64,000 nt of DNA from Tetrapyrgos nigripes. Taxonomy: Eukaryota > Basidiomycota > Agaricomycetes > Agaricales > Campanellaceae. The notes below the pieces were generated by a model that saw nothing but the letters and a program-made list of their open reading frames with translations, did not search any database and was not told where the DNA came from. The translations under genes were made by a program, and so were the position numbers. Below, in pieces: positions 12,726 to 23,689 of this stretch. The DNA lies in the NCBI GenBank assembly GCA_013368315.1, contig JAACJM010000066.1:124001-188000 (forward strand), read 5' to 3'. The first letter of the stretch is position 1. Every line of letters begins with the position of its first letter.

Positions 12726-14197
12726 CAGTGTTCTACTTAAGGTCTTAAGCCTTAAGCACTTCAAGGGCTTAATACCCTTAAATTGAAGGGTTATGATTTC
12801 GAGAGGAGAATTTTAAGGCCTAAGGGTGGGATTTAAGGCTTAAGCTCGGCTAAGTAAATTCTGTGAGAAATATAATTTTTATTCGCGCTCGGAGTCACTG
12901 GGGCCAACGACGGGTCCATTCAAAGAATTTCTGTCATCAAAGGATGATTTCGAGGGAACCATGGTACGCTCTTTATTTTTGACTAACTATTTAAATTCTA
13001 ATGAAACGAAGGGTCGAGATCCTATTGCCACATGGAAAGCATTGAGTGGCTCTGCGGAGATTCGTGTATTGGCACTGTTTGCTGTCAAGTAATTCAAGAT
13101 TGTTGTGAATCAGGTGGGGTGCGAATGTCTGCTCTCAAGCACCAAGTTCATCCAATCCTCCCGGTGGAATCATTTGGGTCTGAAAAGGGTACAAAAGCTG
13201 CATACAGTGAGTGTTCTAATTTATGTCCTTGCTCATATCTTACTCATCCATTCCCTTAGGTTGGAGCTGATACGCATGGTTAATCAAGCAAAAGGTTTAA
13301 TCAAATCACGAGGAACCATAAGCAAGAGTCTATGGATAAGCTTTTGAGTGTTCCGCACTGTCGAGATCTCCTTGAAGATATTAATGACGAGGATGAGACC
13401 GAACGTGGGAGGGCACTTGTTCTACAGCTTCTGGATGGCGTACAGAAATGGCAAAGTGGATAGGTGAGGCTTGTCAAGCAGAGAACGATGAACAAAACAA
13501 GGATATTGTGGACCCAAATTTGTTCACACTACAAACTCTATTTGGTGGTCTTCCAAAGCGGGCGCACATTACTCGTGGTCAGATTGATGAGGAGGCTATA
13601 CTTATGGAGGCCCTTGCAGGTGCTGAAGAGGACAAAATTCCTGATGACGGAGCTATTGAGATACCTTCTGATGAGGATTCCTATACATAGGCTAGCTACA
13701 TTTATCTTACACAGAAATCCGTGTCATCCCTCAGAAAAATTTTTGCTCCTTTTCAGAATTTAAGCCTTAAATCAAACCCTTGTATCAACCCTTAAACCTT
13801 AAATAACCCTTAAAGAATTGATGGACCCAATAGAGCTGATTAGCAGCGCCCATTTTTGCGCCATTTTTGTGGTCTCGGAATTCTCCAGACGCTGATCGGC
13901 TAAGTTCTAAATGCCATCATCTGGGTCAAAGGCTTGCACTCTGCTATCCCTCCTGCACTCTTCTCATTGTTAGTGCTTGCAATGCATTCTGAACATATCT
14001 AGGGGATATGTTGGAAGTTTTGAGACTTAAGTATGAGGGATTCATGAAGCGTGGAGGCATACCAAAAATCCGGTAATTTGTCTTAGTAAGCACTTAGTAA
14101 GCACTGCAGAAATCAACTCTCTTTTCGGTTACATTTCAGAGATAAAAAAAGGGCGCTGCTAATCAGCTCTAATTTAAGGCCTTAAAGTGAGACACTG
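12726..14197 (+). mobile_element. hAT-type element, 1.47 kb, with 8-bp TSD
   Basis: It begins CAGTGTTCTACTTAAGG and its other end, read in reverse, begins CAGTGTCTCACTTTAAGG. It is flanked by AGCAAAAG (12718-12725) and AGCAAATG (14198-14205), an 8-bp duplication with one mismatch. CAGTG ends and 8-bp duplications are hallmarks of hAT elements. CCTTAA and TTAAGG motifs cluster near both ends and are probably transposase-binding subterminal repeats. The undisrupted copy of the host repeat at 24563 confirms the insertion. Confidence 0.8.
12938..13690 (+). pseudogene. hAT transposase C-terminal dimerisation domain relic
   Basis: Frames from about 12938 read PIATWKALSGSAEIRVLALF, then FKIVVNQVGCECLLSSTKF and RRNHLGLK-like text. 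These match the hAT C-terminal dimerisation region, which usually has an NQAGCER-type motif. A TAA interrupts before FKIVV. Later text includes LLSVPHCRDLLEDINDEDE and, in another frame, MAKWIGEACQAEND. At least one stop and one frameshift are present, and the catalytic N-terminal part is absent, so the element could not move itself. Confidence 0.65.
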
Positions 14198-14308
14198 AGC
14201 AAATGAGAAAGGAAAGCAATAAAAAAAGAACAAGGCGAAGAAAAAAGACAACGAAATGAAAGATCAAATTGGAAAATTCTGTTACTGGTCGCAAAGATAT
14301 TGAGACAA

Positions 14309-14703
14309 GCGGGCAGTGTGGTGTAGTGGTGGCATCACACAAAGTTTCGTCCCCAGGGTCACCTGACTAAAAGAGCAGGCTCTGGGTTCGAACCCGTCCT
14401 GGGCCTCTGGTTAATTCCGTAGAGTCCGAACCCGGGCTTATGGGTAAACCGTAAGTTCAAACCTTCACCATAGGGGGTTTTAGTGGGTATGGTCCAGCAA
14501 AAGTCTGGAAGGAGTCCCACACTGCTTCCAGAATGCTCCGAGGAGGGATCTGAAAGCGTGCGTAACTGCATTTTCTCCTTGGGGGAGTTCGTGCTGGTGC
14601 AATCCCAGTGACTACCGTGGGTTGTAAGTGTGTGACCACTAGTGACGCGTGTCGTACAACTAAGTTTAAAGACTCAACGCTCCTCCAAAAAAAAAAAAAA
14701 AAA
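14309..14703 (+). mobile_element. tRNA-derived SINE with poly-A tail and TSD
   Basis: The head contains an A-box-like GTGGTGTAGTGGTGGCATCA and a B-box-like GGTTCGAACCCGTC, spaced as in a tRNA gene, followed by an unrelated body of about 290 bp and an 18-base A run at 14687-14704. The insertion is flanked by GATATTGAGACAA at 14296-14308 and 14705-14717. The paralogous site at 24952-24966 has a single copy of this sequence and no insert. RNA polymerase III transcription with borrowed LINE machinery is expected from the class. Confidence 0.85.
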
Positions 14704-14886
14704 AGATATTGAGACAATGTCGTTGTTTGGTCATGTTTAAGAAATGCAGGGGCTGCGGATATGGGCAAGGAGCAAGGACTCAGAGGAAACTGGAAACAAC
14801 AGCACGGGAGGAGACGGGATGAATATCCACCGCCACACGCAGAAACGGAGTGTAAAGAACTCAGCCTCATTTCATTCGGCCTTGTA

Positions 14887-14967
14887 AACAACTTGCTCTA
14901 ACAAGCACTCTAACATCCCCATGTGAGTATGCAGTTGCCACTACGTATATAGAACATAGCCTGCTCA
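14887..14967 (+). repeat. Copia 3' LTR, second part
   Basis: It continues the LTR interrupted at 12453: AACAACTTGCTCTAAC through to the terminal CCTGCTCA, matching the end of the LTRs at 41919 and 48118 in reverse orientation. Together the two parts make about 320 bp. Confidence 0.8.
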
Positions 14968-15039
14968 ACATGCATTGCTGTGATGTCTTTTGCATTTTTT
15001 TTTTCTGTCATTTATTATTTAATTGATTTTGCGAAATCA

Positions 15040-15740
15040 AGGTCCAAGGCTTGATGCTCACCCTACTTGTTAACTTCCATCATAGACCACCAAACCCAGG
15101 ACAAACCTCCATGTGATATTTGCATTGCCCCTGGCCTGATTGTACACGGAGGTCTAGTAGACTAGATCTTCAGACTATCACAAAGATGATTATTTCTAAC
15201 AGCAATCTCTTCATTTCCGACAGAAACACCCTCATGACGGTAATCATCAATTTGACCTGTGTTTACGATTAGAGGTTTCTGACCAGTTTTGTACTAACGC
15301 AGACTCTCAACACTCGTTCCATCATTCATCAACAAGTGAGGCCTTGGACTGTACCGACCGTTGAAGATCTGTTTGAGTCAGAACAGAGTAACTTCAGTTC
15401 GGTGAGTCATAGTTGCATACCTCAATTAATAATTTTTGGTCAACTTACTTACTTGATTGCACAATTTCTTCTCATCATGATGATCACTTTCAGGTTGTCC
15501 AACACCGTGACAGTTTGTAATTCAGCATTGGCACTGGCAGGGTGATCGCCACCTAGTCCGATCTGTGGCACCCTCCAACTCTATCCAAGCTGACGTGATC
15601 TCGACTGGCACTATGTTGGACCATCTGAGTGTTGGAGGAAAAAAGGTTACAAGATAACAGATTCGCATGGTGAACAAGAGTCGTACTGGCAGAATTCAAG
15701 AGGCGGTCTTGAGACCCTGTGAGCCTGAATGGAGGCTCAG
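15040..15740 (-). repeat. Inverted partial copy of the 7-TM duplication block
   Basis: It reads as the reverse complement of 17650-18290, including the last exon of the 7-TM gene, the region around the CTCAACACTCGTTCC motif, and the GTCCGATCTGTGGCACCC stretch. The rest of the gene is absent. An extra stretch at about 15380-15480 is not shared. Confidence 0.65.
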
Positions 15741-15789
15741 AGTACCACAGTATTCGAGGATATTTGATCAGTTGAGCTGCTGCCTTCTC

Positions 15790-16560
15790 CCTATTAGTTT
15801 CTGCACAGGCAAAGGATTTTTTTGAGCTTTTCTGAATAATCTTTAATGATTAATTGATTGATCTTCTCCAGAAGAGTCTCAACTCTTGGGAACCATGATT
15901 TTTTAATCACTAATTTCACATTGAAAGAAGTTTGACACCGTTGCAGAAGATTACCAACAACAAAGATGAACGATAAGTGGGTTTGAAAACGACGAGTTGG
16001 TCCACTTTGCAAGAGATGAGTAACATGTGCCTGCATCTCAATATCTCGGAGCCAATAGAGTTGTCAGCATGACTAAATGATTCTCCATCATACCAACACC
16101 ATAAGGGAATAATGTCAGCCAAAGGTATGCAACGAGCTTGGGATTGTCTCGAGTTGGGAGATGAACCTGATGGGAGTTTTACAAAGGGCTCGCCTTTGCT
16201 TTTGAGCTGCCGTAGCGCATCCAATTTGGGTATATTATATGTAGAATCGACGTGATCAGCATCTACTATAGTAGATGAAGGCATGCCGGCGGATGATACA
16301 CTATTGCTGAAGTGTTCGTTGTTCGCTTGTTCAGTATTGAAGCAGTACCAATGATACTCGTCGGTGGAATAGGAAGACCATGCTCAGGATATTGTGGCGC
16401 ATTTGAATGTACTCAAGATTGGAATAAAGTGGGTTGTTAGCCTTCAGTCATTCCAGCGCTTCAATAATTCTTGACTGTTGAACAAGTGACAGAGCTGTAG
16501 TAAGAGTGTCAATGGTAATTTTAGAGTCTGGAGAACCAACCAGAATGACACAAATCTCAT
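15790..16560 (-). pseudogene. Helitron helicase N-terminal fragment
   Basis: Reverse-strand frames read CVILVGSPDSKITIDTLTTA and LKANNPLYSNLEY, like the DUF6570-type start of fungal Helitron helicases. Further text includes ADIIPLWCWYDGESFS, then MQAHVTHLLQSGPTRRFQ and SFIFVVGNLLQRCQTSFN. This resembles the Helitron-like N region ahead of the Rep/helicase core. Stops and frame changes split it (for example a TGA before LKANN), and no Rep HUH or PIF1 helicase motif is present. It is a truncated relic and its family call rests on remembered motif wording. Confidence 0.5.
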
Positions 16561-16562
16561 TA

Positions 16563-17460
16563 TGAGGCCTCTTAAAGGCCGAGTTAACTTATGTCGACCT
16601 CGAAAATTTTACCACAACCTCAAACTCCCACCCCTTTTCATTGCCACAGCCAGTCTTTGTCCTTCCCGACAACCAGAATGTCCAGACTCGGTCTTGACCA
16701 GATCCAAGGACCGTAACCGTTGACGTCGATAACCACGTCATGCCGGCGTGTCAAATCGGTCTGCTTAACACCCTTCTTGAAGTTCTTCCCTCCCACTTCC
16801 ACCGATGTTCCCTCCCTTCTGCAATCTCCATGGGATAGGGATGTCTTTTCGGATCTATTACTAGGATTGGCATCGAAGAAGGTAAGATTTACGGTGGTGT
16901 ATTATAACCTTCCTTCCTTTACACATCATCCTGATCCAACCGATAGCATCACAAGTACAATAAGTATACAAAGCCTTACCAGTGACTTATTCATATCCTG
17001 GATCTTCGCACTTTGCGACTAAAATATCCTCTTCAGCGTCCTTCTTTCAACATCTGTCTGCGATTGATATCATCCTTCTACCTCTGCAGAGCCTACAGCA
17101 GTCTCGTGTCCCACTTGATCTTGCCAAAAATGGCATCAGCACGGGCATCATTACTCGTAGAACTCAAGCTACGTTGACGTGATCTCTTCGAGTCCCTTTT
17201 ATACCTACTACAATACATTCTAGAATGTTCTACTTCTACAACTATGTATGAGTAAGTATCTATGAGTATGAGTAAGATAGCTCCAAGAGGTGAGTAAGAT
17301 ATTACTGAGCGCTTGAAGAGTCACTCATGGAATAGTGTCAAAGACACCAGGAAGTTCAACACAGTTCACCTGCATAACCTGAGAAATTAGACTACGTGAA
17401 AGGGCCTCGTAACTTGCCACGCGAAGCGATGGCCTTTTGCCCCAGTCGTGGTGTTCACTG
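16563..17460 (+). mobile_element. Possible Helentron-like element with exon-like cargo
   Basis: The left edge reads TATGAGGCCTCTTAAAGGCC, resembling the TACGAGGCC terminus of the other copies. The right edge has GGGCCTCGTAACTTGCCACG followed by AAGCGATGGCC, the pre-hairpin and hairpin signature. Inside, VPSLLQSPWDRDVFSDLLLG ends at a GTAAG donor-like site, suggesting a captured gene piece of unknown origin. The ends are more diverged than in the other copies. Confidence 0.35.
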
Positions 17461-17519
17461 GGTGGTAGGGGTAGACAAGTCATAAGAGGGGAGTACTACA
17501 GCTACAGCTCACTTGCGTC

Positions 17520-19300
17520 AATTCATTGATCCGTTAACCAGACCGGGACCGGGACCCATGATGTCATAAGTCACAAGTGTACATGTGACTAAGTTGCAAT
17601 TAGTATGTGGCTCACAAGGTCTCAAGATCGTCCGTCTTTTGAATTCTGCCATTGCGACTCTTGTTCGCCACGCGAATCTGTTATATCACTCCGCGATCTT
17701 TTGACCTTCTTTCCTCCGACACTCTGATCATCCATCGTGGTAGTCGAGATCACGTCAACTTGGATAGCGTTGGAGGGTGCCACAGATCGGACTGGGTGGC
17801 GATCACCCTGCCAGTGCCAATGCCGAATTACAAACCGTCACGGTTTTGGAGAACCCGAAAGTGATCCGGACGAGGTTGCACCGTTGAGAGGGATCATGAT
17901 GAGAAGAGATCATGCAATCAAGTACTAAGTCGGCCACCAACTATTGAGGTATGCGACTGTGACCCACCAAACTGAAGTTATTCTGTTCAGACTCAAACAG
18001 ATATCCCAAAGTCGGTACAGTCCAAGCCCCCATTTGTCGACGAAGGACGGAACGAGTGTTGAGAGTCTGTGCGTACAAAACTGTTCAGAAGCCTCTAATC
18101 GTAAACATAGATCAATTGACGATTACCGTCATGAGGGTGTTTCTGTCGGAAATGAAGGGATTGCCGTCAGAAATAAGCGTCTTTGCGATAGTCTGAAGAC
18201 CTACGTGTACAATCGGGGCAGGGGCAATCCGAATAGCATGAGCATGTTTGACCTGGGCATGGTGGTCTACAACGACTCGGGTGAGCTCAAGCCTTGGTTT
18301 CGTGAAATCAATTAATATCACTGACTAGAAAAACCAAACCAGCAATGCAACAGACCGTCACAGGTAATGCAGTTTCTACTGATGTACGAATGAGCTTGGA
18401 AATGATAGCCTTGTCAGAGGCTAATTGATGATTATTTGATTTTCAGCGTCACAGCGCCACCGGTACCGTCGGTCTTTAGCTAGAGGATCTCAACACTGGA
18501 CAAACACTCACCTTTCATCCCGGTCCTGCTCTTCCATAGATAATACGAGAGCACCGCCGTGATAGAAGCATCGCAAGCTGCGGCGATAGCCATCCAGCTG
18601 TCTGCAACAGGGATCCGTCTAGCATTGGCTTCTACAGACGGTTCGAGCAATGCGCCAATACTTGTTGCAAAAGCAAATCCCCCTTGAGCCAGGGAAAGAG
18701 TGCAGATGACGACGAAGAGGGCGAATGATTTGGAGAAAATACGAATACGCCAGGCGAGGAAGAATTGTACTGGGACGGAAATGCTAGTGGCAGATACGTG
18801 CTGAGTTGGCTTTGCTACATGAATTGCCAGTGTGTGGAATACTCACAGCGGGGTGAACATAGCTATCGAGTTGTACTGCCAAGGAGTCGAAAGGAGACCA
18901 ATTTTGTTCTCAAAATTATCTACGGCGTAGTGCCACAGCAAGTACGAAGACGTACAAGAAGAGAATGTGTCGACAACTGCGATCCATATGACGAGGCAGC
19001 TGCAGGACGGTTTTGAGCCGTTTAATTGAATTACACAAACTTGGAGAACGCACGTAATTGTAGGTCCATCTTTGATTCTGGATTCATAGTACTCGAGGAA
19101 CTGGACCATACATACCCCAGCGAGAAGAGCGTTGACCAATGTAGAAACCACGACAGGTCCAAGAACGAGGCTGATGTTGAAGGGAGGAATTTCTGCCATG
19201 TTGTGTATGGAGGGGACCCGAACAAGTTGAAGGGCGACTCTGAGTTTTCTAGGTTTTTAAATCAAGTCCGAATATTGAATCGGAGTTAAACGTGATTTAC
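17520..19300. repeat. Duplication block R, copy A
   Basis: About 1.75 kb, highly similar to 26830-28600 and 37500-39290 in the same orientation. It contains one reverse-strand 7-TM gene and flanking non-coding sequence. A piece of atg1 exon sequence lies downstream at 19725. Confidence 0.8.
18201..19199 (-). CDS. Seven-helix membrane protein, DUF6534-like, copy A
   Basis: Manual exons are 19199-19054, 18999-18847, 18783-18512, 18420-18326 and 18266-18201. All introns are GT-AG, the first being 54 bases and thus readable in frame. The product is 243 residues with no stop. Helices can be seen around LVLGPVVVSTLVNALLAGV, CLVIWIAVVDTFSSCTSSYL, VPVQFFLAWRIRIF, LFVVICTLSLAQGGFAF, AIAAACDASITAVLSYYL, ALPVTVCCIAGLVFL and a short last one ending PLPRLYT. 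This order, with FFLAWR after helix 3 and a Tyr-Tyr-Leu before the third loop, fits the DUF6534 family common in Agaricomycetes. Function is unknown; a plasma-membrane role is inferred. The family tail beyond RLYT is absent in all copies. Confidence 0.75.
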
Positions 19301-19389
19301 TGAACGGTACGTTTCGGGCTAGATTACTCCGCTGTGGCGCTCTCACCCGAAGATGTCCCTACTAGGCTTTATGTTCTATGTACGTCTGC

Positions 19390-20358
19390 TGTCAATGGCG
19401 CTCCCACCCGAAGATGTCCATACCAGGCTTTAGCTACGTTCTACGTCTGGAAGATGTCACCATGAAAGGCTGAGGATAACGTCTACCGGATAGGTAGATA
19501 AATAGATAGATAGATTACACGGCAGGTCTTCTGAAGAACGGCCGGGTGTATGTAGATGCTGTGTAGGCAGCCACAGCATAGTACACCTACATCTACTACT
19601 ACTCGTTCTGAGATCCAATGCGTCAGCCACTGACAACGTGACGGTAATCTCAGACTACTTAGTTGGCAGATTCAAGAGGTCGCGCCTTCCAAACAGAGTA
19701 TTGAGACATCATGCTAATGTTTGCCTCTGGTGCTACCTCGAATATATTACTCATTCCTCTGTTCTACGTACGAGGAACGGGACCGGTGTAATAACCCTCA
19801 TCCACGGACCACGAGTCACAGCTCCATCTATGGTGTTCAAAGTGTTAAATAAATCATTTCCCGACTTTTAAAAAGTTTACCGACTTTGCGAAAGCTTACC
19901 GACTCTGCGAAAGTTTTCCGACTTTCCAAATTCAGACCAAGAATAATGCTGGAAACCCTCCAATCATCAATGCAGCATTACTTTTCGATGTAAGGCGCCT
20001 GAATACGCCTGTACTAGCTAAATTAAAGAAAAAGGATTTATCATGCAGTACAGGTCATTTTCAGAGCAAAAAATGGTGATCTTGAAGGCCTCAATAACGC
20101 ATTGGGGGGCCACGAGAGAACACAATGACTTATGAATATTCAGTTACCAGTAAGTATAAGTAAGTAGATTAAGTGGCCTCCAAAAAATGCTTCCTTCTAG
20201 CGTAGTTCATACTACGGGCCATCTATACGTCTTTGCAAGAAATTTGCCCCTGTGGCATGGCCAGACGCGTAGACGCGCTGCTTCATGGTTAGGGCTCCGC
20301 GCCGTACCAGTGCAGTACAGTTTGTACTGGTAACGTACGACGGATACGGTCCCGACGT
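19390..20358. other. Mosaic with an atg1 exon fragment
   Basis: Bases 19725-19800 resemble atg1 30450-30530 (GGGACCGGTGTAATAACCCTCATCCA against GGAGGCGTAACAACCCTAATCCA in spirit). A GATA-type microsatellite lies near 19495-19515. At 20287-20350 is a palindromic repeat also found at 56486-56546. No gene is seen. Confidence 0.5.
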
Positions 20359-20903
20359 CAGTGTTCGCCCTAAGGTGTAAGATTTAATTAAGTTAAGGCC
20401 TAACTGTTTTCCTGGCCCTTACAATACTTAATCAAGAGGAGGCCAAATTTTGACTTAAGGATATCGGGTGAAAATTTTTTTCAAGAGTCAATTTGGGGGA
20501 CAGACTGACACTGACCCTATATCGGGAAGGGTATTCCCACGCCTCACGGATTTTCTCACTGCCGACGGTCAGCCGATGCTTCCCACACCCTTATCAAGCC
20601 GTGGTATCTAGCGTACTTCAACTCATACATGGTCTTGTAAAGGGTTCTTCACTTCAAATTTCAGTTTTATACCTCAGAAAGTATTGTAAGGGCTATTTCC
20701 AGGTCAGAAAATGTCGTGTAGTTTGTCTTATTGCCCAACTTTTTTTCAAAAAAATTTGGTACCAAAAATTTTTTTTAGACCCTCGATCGACAGACCGACC
20801 GACGAGCCCGATGTCACGGCATCATGGCCCGGCCTCCCCTTGTTAACCCTTTAAGCCCTAACACTGTTTGGCACCCTTAATTAAGGCCTTAGGGCGAACA
20901 CTG
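20359..20903. mobile_element. hAT-like MITE, 545 bp
   Basis: It starts CAGTGTTCGCCCTAAGG and ends with the exact reverse complement. Next to the ends are AATTAAG and TTAAGGCC motifs like those of the hAT relic at 12726, so the two are probably related. No transposase is present. The flanking 8 bases do not match, so the target duplication has decayed or the element was moved by recombination. Confidence 0.55.
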
Positions 20904-20945
20904 CGGGCCGGGTCCCGTACCCTACAAGGCTGCTCAGTGCTGCAG

Positions 20946-20975
20946 GGTCCAATACGGGTAAACCCGTATTGGACC
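20946..20975. repeat. Perfect 14-bp hairpin with 2-base loop
   Basis: GGTCCAATACGGGT is followed by AA and then its exact reverse complement. Related CCGTAT and ACGGGT motifs recur up to 21080. It is likely part of a fold-back repeat. Confidence 0.6.
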
Positions 20976-21586
20976 GTATTTTTTACGGCCGTCGTACGGG
21001 TTTGTACGGTATACGGGTCTACACCATCCAGTACTGGACCCATAAAAAATACGGGCGTACCAGTATTACTAGACGGTGCGGAGGCTGAGCCCTATTGGAC
21101 CAGAATCACGGTGGGGAACAGGGACGTGGGAAACTAGTGGGAGCCAGCGAGAACGGCAAGGCTCGTTGCAAAACGAGTTTTTAAAGATTAATTTTAGCCG
21201 GCTAGCCTAGCCTCTCTCATTACCATCAGAAAGCCTCACAAAGCAAGCGGGGAGGGGGAACAACGACTAGAGATTCTACAGGCGCTATGTACCTGGATGA
21301 ATTTAGCCGAGACCGAGGTATCGGATTTGTGACACGCAGTTTAGGGTTTTAAGCTGGCGCGTCCTGCCGACGCTACCTGGAAGGCTCCTGGGGTTTTGAT
21401 CGGACGCTTGTTGTTCCTTTTTATTGTTTTATTTCTACTGAGCACTAGTATTAGTGAGGCAGGCTAGTAGTACAGTACTGTACTTTGCATGATATTGATT
21501 GCATCTACCACAATTGAATCCAGAATCCATTGGATTGGGATGACCCTAAGTATTGAGGGTTTAAGATACAGTGACTCTAAAATCGC

Positions 21587-21857
21587 AACGCCAACCGGTG
21601 GCTGTGGTTGGCTTATTCAGCGTGTGCGCGTGGTTGGCATTTAAGACGCGTGTGCATTGCCAACCGTTGCTCGTTAGACCCCCCTGGTGTGTTCTTACCC
21701 TATGCAATATGTACTCTTACTGTAGAGCAGCTCATAAACTCAGAGGATTTTACTCCCAATTTTGAAGCAGCTGGCGCTTAGCCAACGTTTGGCTGTAGGC
21801 CCCTCATGCTCGCCACGTGCCCACGCTGAGTAAGCCAACCACAGCCACCGTTGGCGC
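21587..21857. mobile_element. Short TIR element (MITE-like), about 270 bp
   Basis: The left arm GCCAACCGGTGGCTGTGGTT and the right arm, read in reverse, GCCAACGGTGGCTGTGGTTG stay alignable for about 50 bp (TTCAGCGTG and GCACGTGG follow). The right arm alone recurs at 23538-23605 as part of a larger duplication. No clear target duplication was found and there is no coding capacity. Confidence 0.55.
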
Positions 21858-21939
21858 TGCACAAGCTCTCTAGTGACACGGACTGTCACTTTCTTCGTCT
21901 TGGATTAAGATATACAGTTGATATATACTCTAAGGATTA

Positions 21940-22460
21940 ATATTAGACTTTAGTACTTGGTGTGCACTGCATGAGATTGAGATTCACGGTTCATGGACCG
22001 ACGGCTTGCACTGGAGTCTGGAGTCTGGGCTACAGGCTACGCCCTACCAGTATCATAGCCTATAGCCAAAGACGACTAGCTACCCGTTTTTGGCATGCCG
22101 CATTTGGGCGCCTGAGCAAACCTTGTATACAGACGGTGTTTTGATGAGTCAACCGGTACCGTATGGAGAAGGCTCCTACGGTGGTATCACCGTACCGTCA
22201 AAGCTGTATATGCGGGTATTTCTTAGTCGAAGAGGGCAAAGGTTCGTCATAGCTAGCCTTTGACAGACTACCTGGTTGTATTGACGCAGAGCCATGCGGA
22301 GATACAAGCACGCTGGCTTTGTCATCAAGGCTGCTGCTTCCGCCATGAACCACTCGCAGCAAGTCGTAGTAAAGTGGGCACCCTTTGAGTGACGCATCGC
22401 CACGGGTCCGCTTTGTCATCAACCTTCCTAATTGGAGTGACTTGCTTTCGGCTTTCACGT
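21940..22460 (+). repeat. Copy of the atg1 upstream region (U1)
   Basis: It matches 28980-29412, the sequence directly ahead of atg1, including the stretch CTTTGTCATCAACCTTCCTA and GACTTGCTTTCGGCTTTCAC. A near-match to the atg1 start region (CCATGAACCACTCGC) is embedded at 22343. No kinase reading frame follows. Confidence 0.7.
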
Positions 22461-23689
22461 ACCGTGAAAACTGACTCAACCCTTTTGAGTGCGCCTGGGT
22501 TGATGTACTCATCGCAGTCCGGACACTTGGGCCAGCCTTTTTCATTGGTCTAGTATGACATTTCAGAGAAGTATAGACTGGCCTATACAACTTCCTACTT
22601 ACCTCAATACTCATCATGAGTGTGTCCAAAAGAAAACTTTTAATTTGATTTTCCACAACTTATCAACAGCTCCACCCAAGAGGTGTGCAACTGGTCTACC
22701 TGAGACTGGACCTTGGGGGGGGGGGGGGGAGGGGGCCTGGAGAGGGCTTATGACCCAAAAGTACAGCATGCCCTACAGAGTGTATAGACCAATTTTCTGG
22801 AGTCATCTCTGCTTCAAAGTATCAGAAATACACTTGGAGTGTAAAAACAGGTAGAAGACATGCCGAAGACATGCCAGATATGCCTTATTTAGGTGGAATC
22901 CCACTGAAATGGTATGTAGTTCTCATAATAGTGATGTCATCAGTGGTCTGACATCATGAACTTTTCTTTGAAAAATATTTGCTACCTCAAGAAAATGGAT
23001 CCCACATTAGCATTTATTACTCCTTTTGTTGTGTCTTTAGTTCAGTAGAGGGTCTATAAGGTTGTCTGGAGGGAAAAGTGACTTGATTTGATGATTTCTA
23101 AGCGAAATTTTATCTTATCTCTTTCCTTTTTAGGAAGGAGGGGGAGGTCTGGCTGACCTTAAAACCCAAAAGGAACATCTGGTCCAGCCATAACTGTCTG
23201 CACACCTCTTGGCTCCACCACAAGCAGCTCATGCATAATATTGTACTGTAATATCCATATGGGTTTAGTCCTAAGACTTAAGCTATCTATATTAGGACAT
23301 GAGATGGATTTCTGAGTGGGCCAGAACAGGTATGATGTAGGGACAAAGCCTCTAGTGTCAGGTTGGTGTCAGGAACACCGAAATTAGGTTGCAAGCACTT
23401 TGGGAACCCTTCAGGGAGATTCTGAAGCCATCTAGACCCTTCAAAAAAATTTCATATCAAAAATTTTTTAAGACCTTGACTGACCGACTGACCAACCAAC
23501 CCAATGTCACAGCATCACAGCCTGCCCCCCCCTTGTGTAGGCCCCTCATGCTCGCCACGTGCCCACACTGAGTAAGCCAACCACAGCCACCGGTTGGCGC
23601 TGCAGAAGCTCTCTAGTGACTCGGACTGTCACTGTCTTCGTCTCAGATTTCTAGATCTTCAGGAAGATATACAGTTGATATATACTCTA
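22461..23689. other. Unassigned sequence with shared AT-rich repeat
   Basis: A run of 12 G lies near 22717. Bases 23390-23530 resemble 20690-20840, with TTCAAAAAAATTT and a GACTGACCGACTGACC run. No coding region is recognised. Confidence 0.4.

Larger units (their letters stand above)
12454..14886 (-). mobile_element. Helentron-like element carrying two later insertions
   Basis: The outer sequence matches the uninterrupted copy at 24563-25127 closely. It begins ATGAAAGGGATGTGGGCC and ends GGCCTTGTA. It splits a copia LTR exactly between CTTAACCTCT and AACAACTTGCTC. Compared with the 565-bp copy it is longer because of a hAT relic (12726-14197) and a SINE (14309-14703). Its middle is GA-rich (AAGAAAAGAAAGC repeats), and the long open frame there is low-complexity rather than a real gene. 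Confidence 0.65.

Noticed and set aside
12439..12786. 115-codon open frame rich in Lys, Arg and Glu
   Set aside because: It comes from a GA-rich simple repeat within a Helentron-like element and crosses into the hAT insertion.
22198..22656. 152-codon reverse frame
   Set aside because: Lies in the duplicated atg1 upstream sequence and is not preserved in the paralogous copy.
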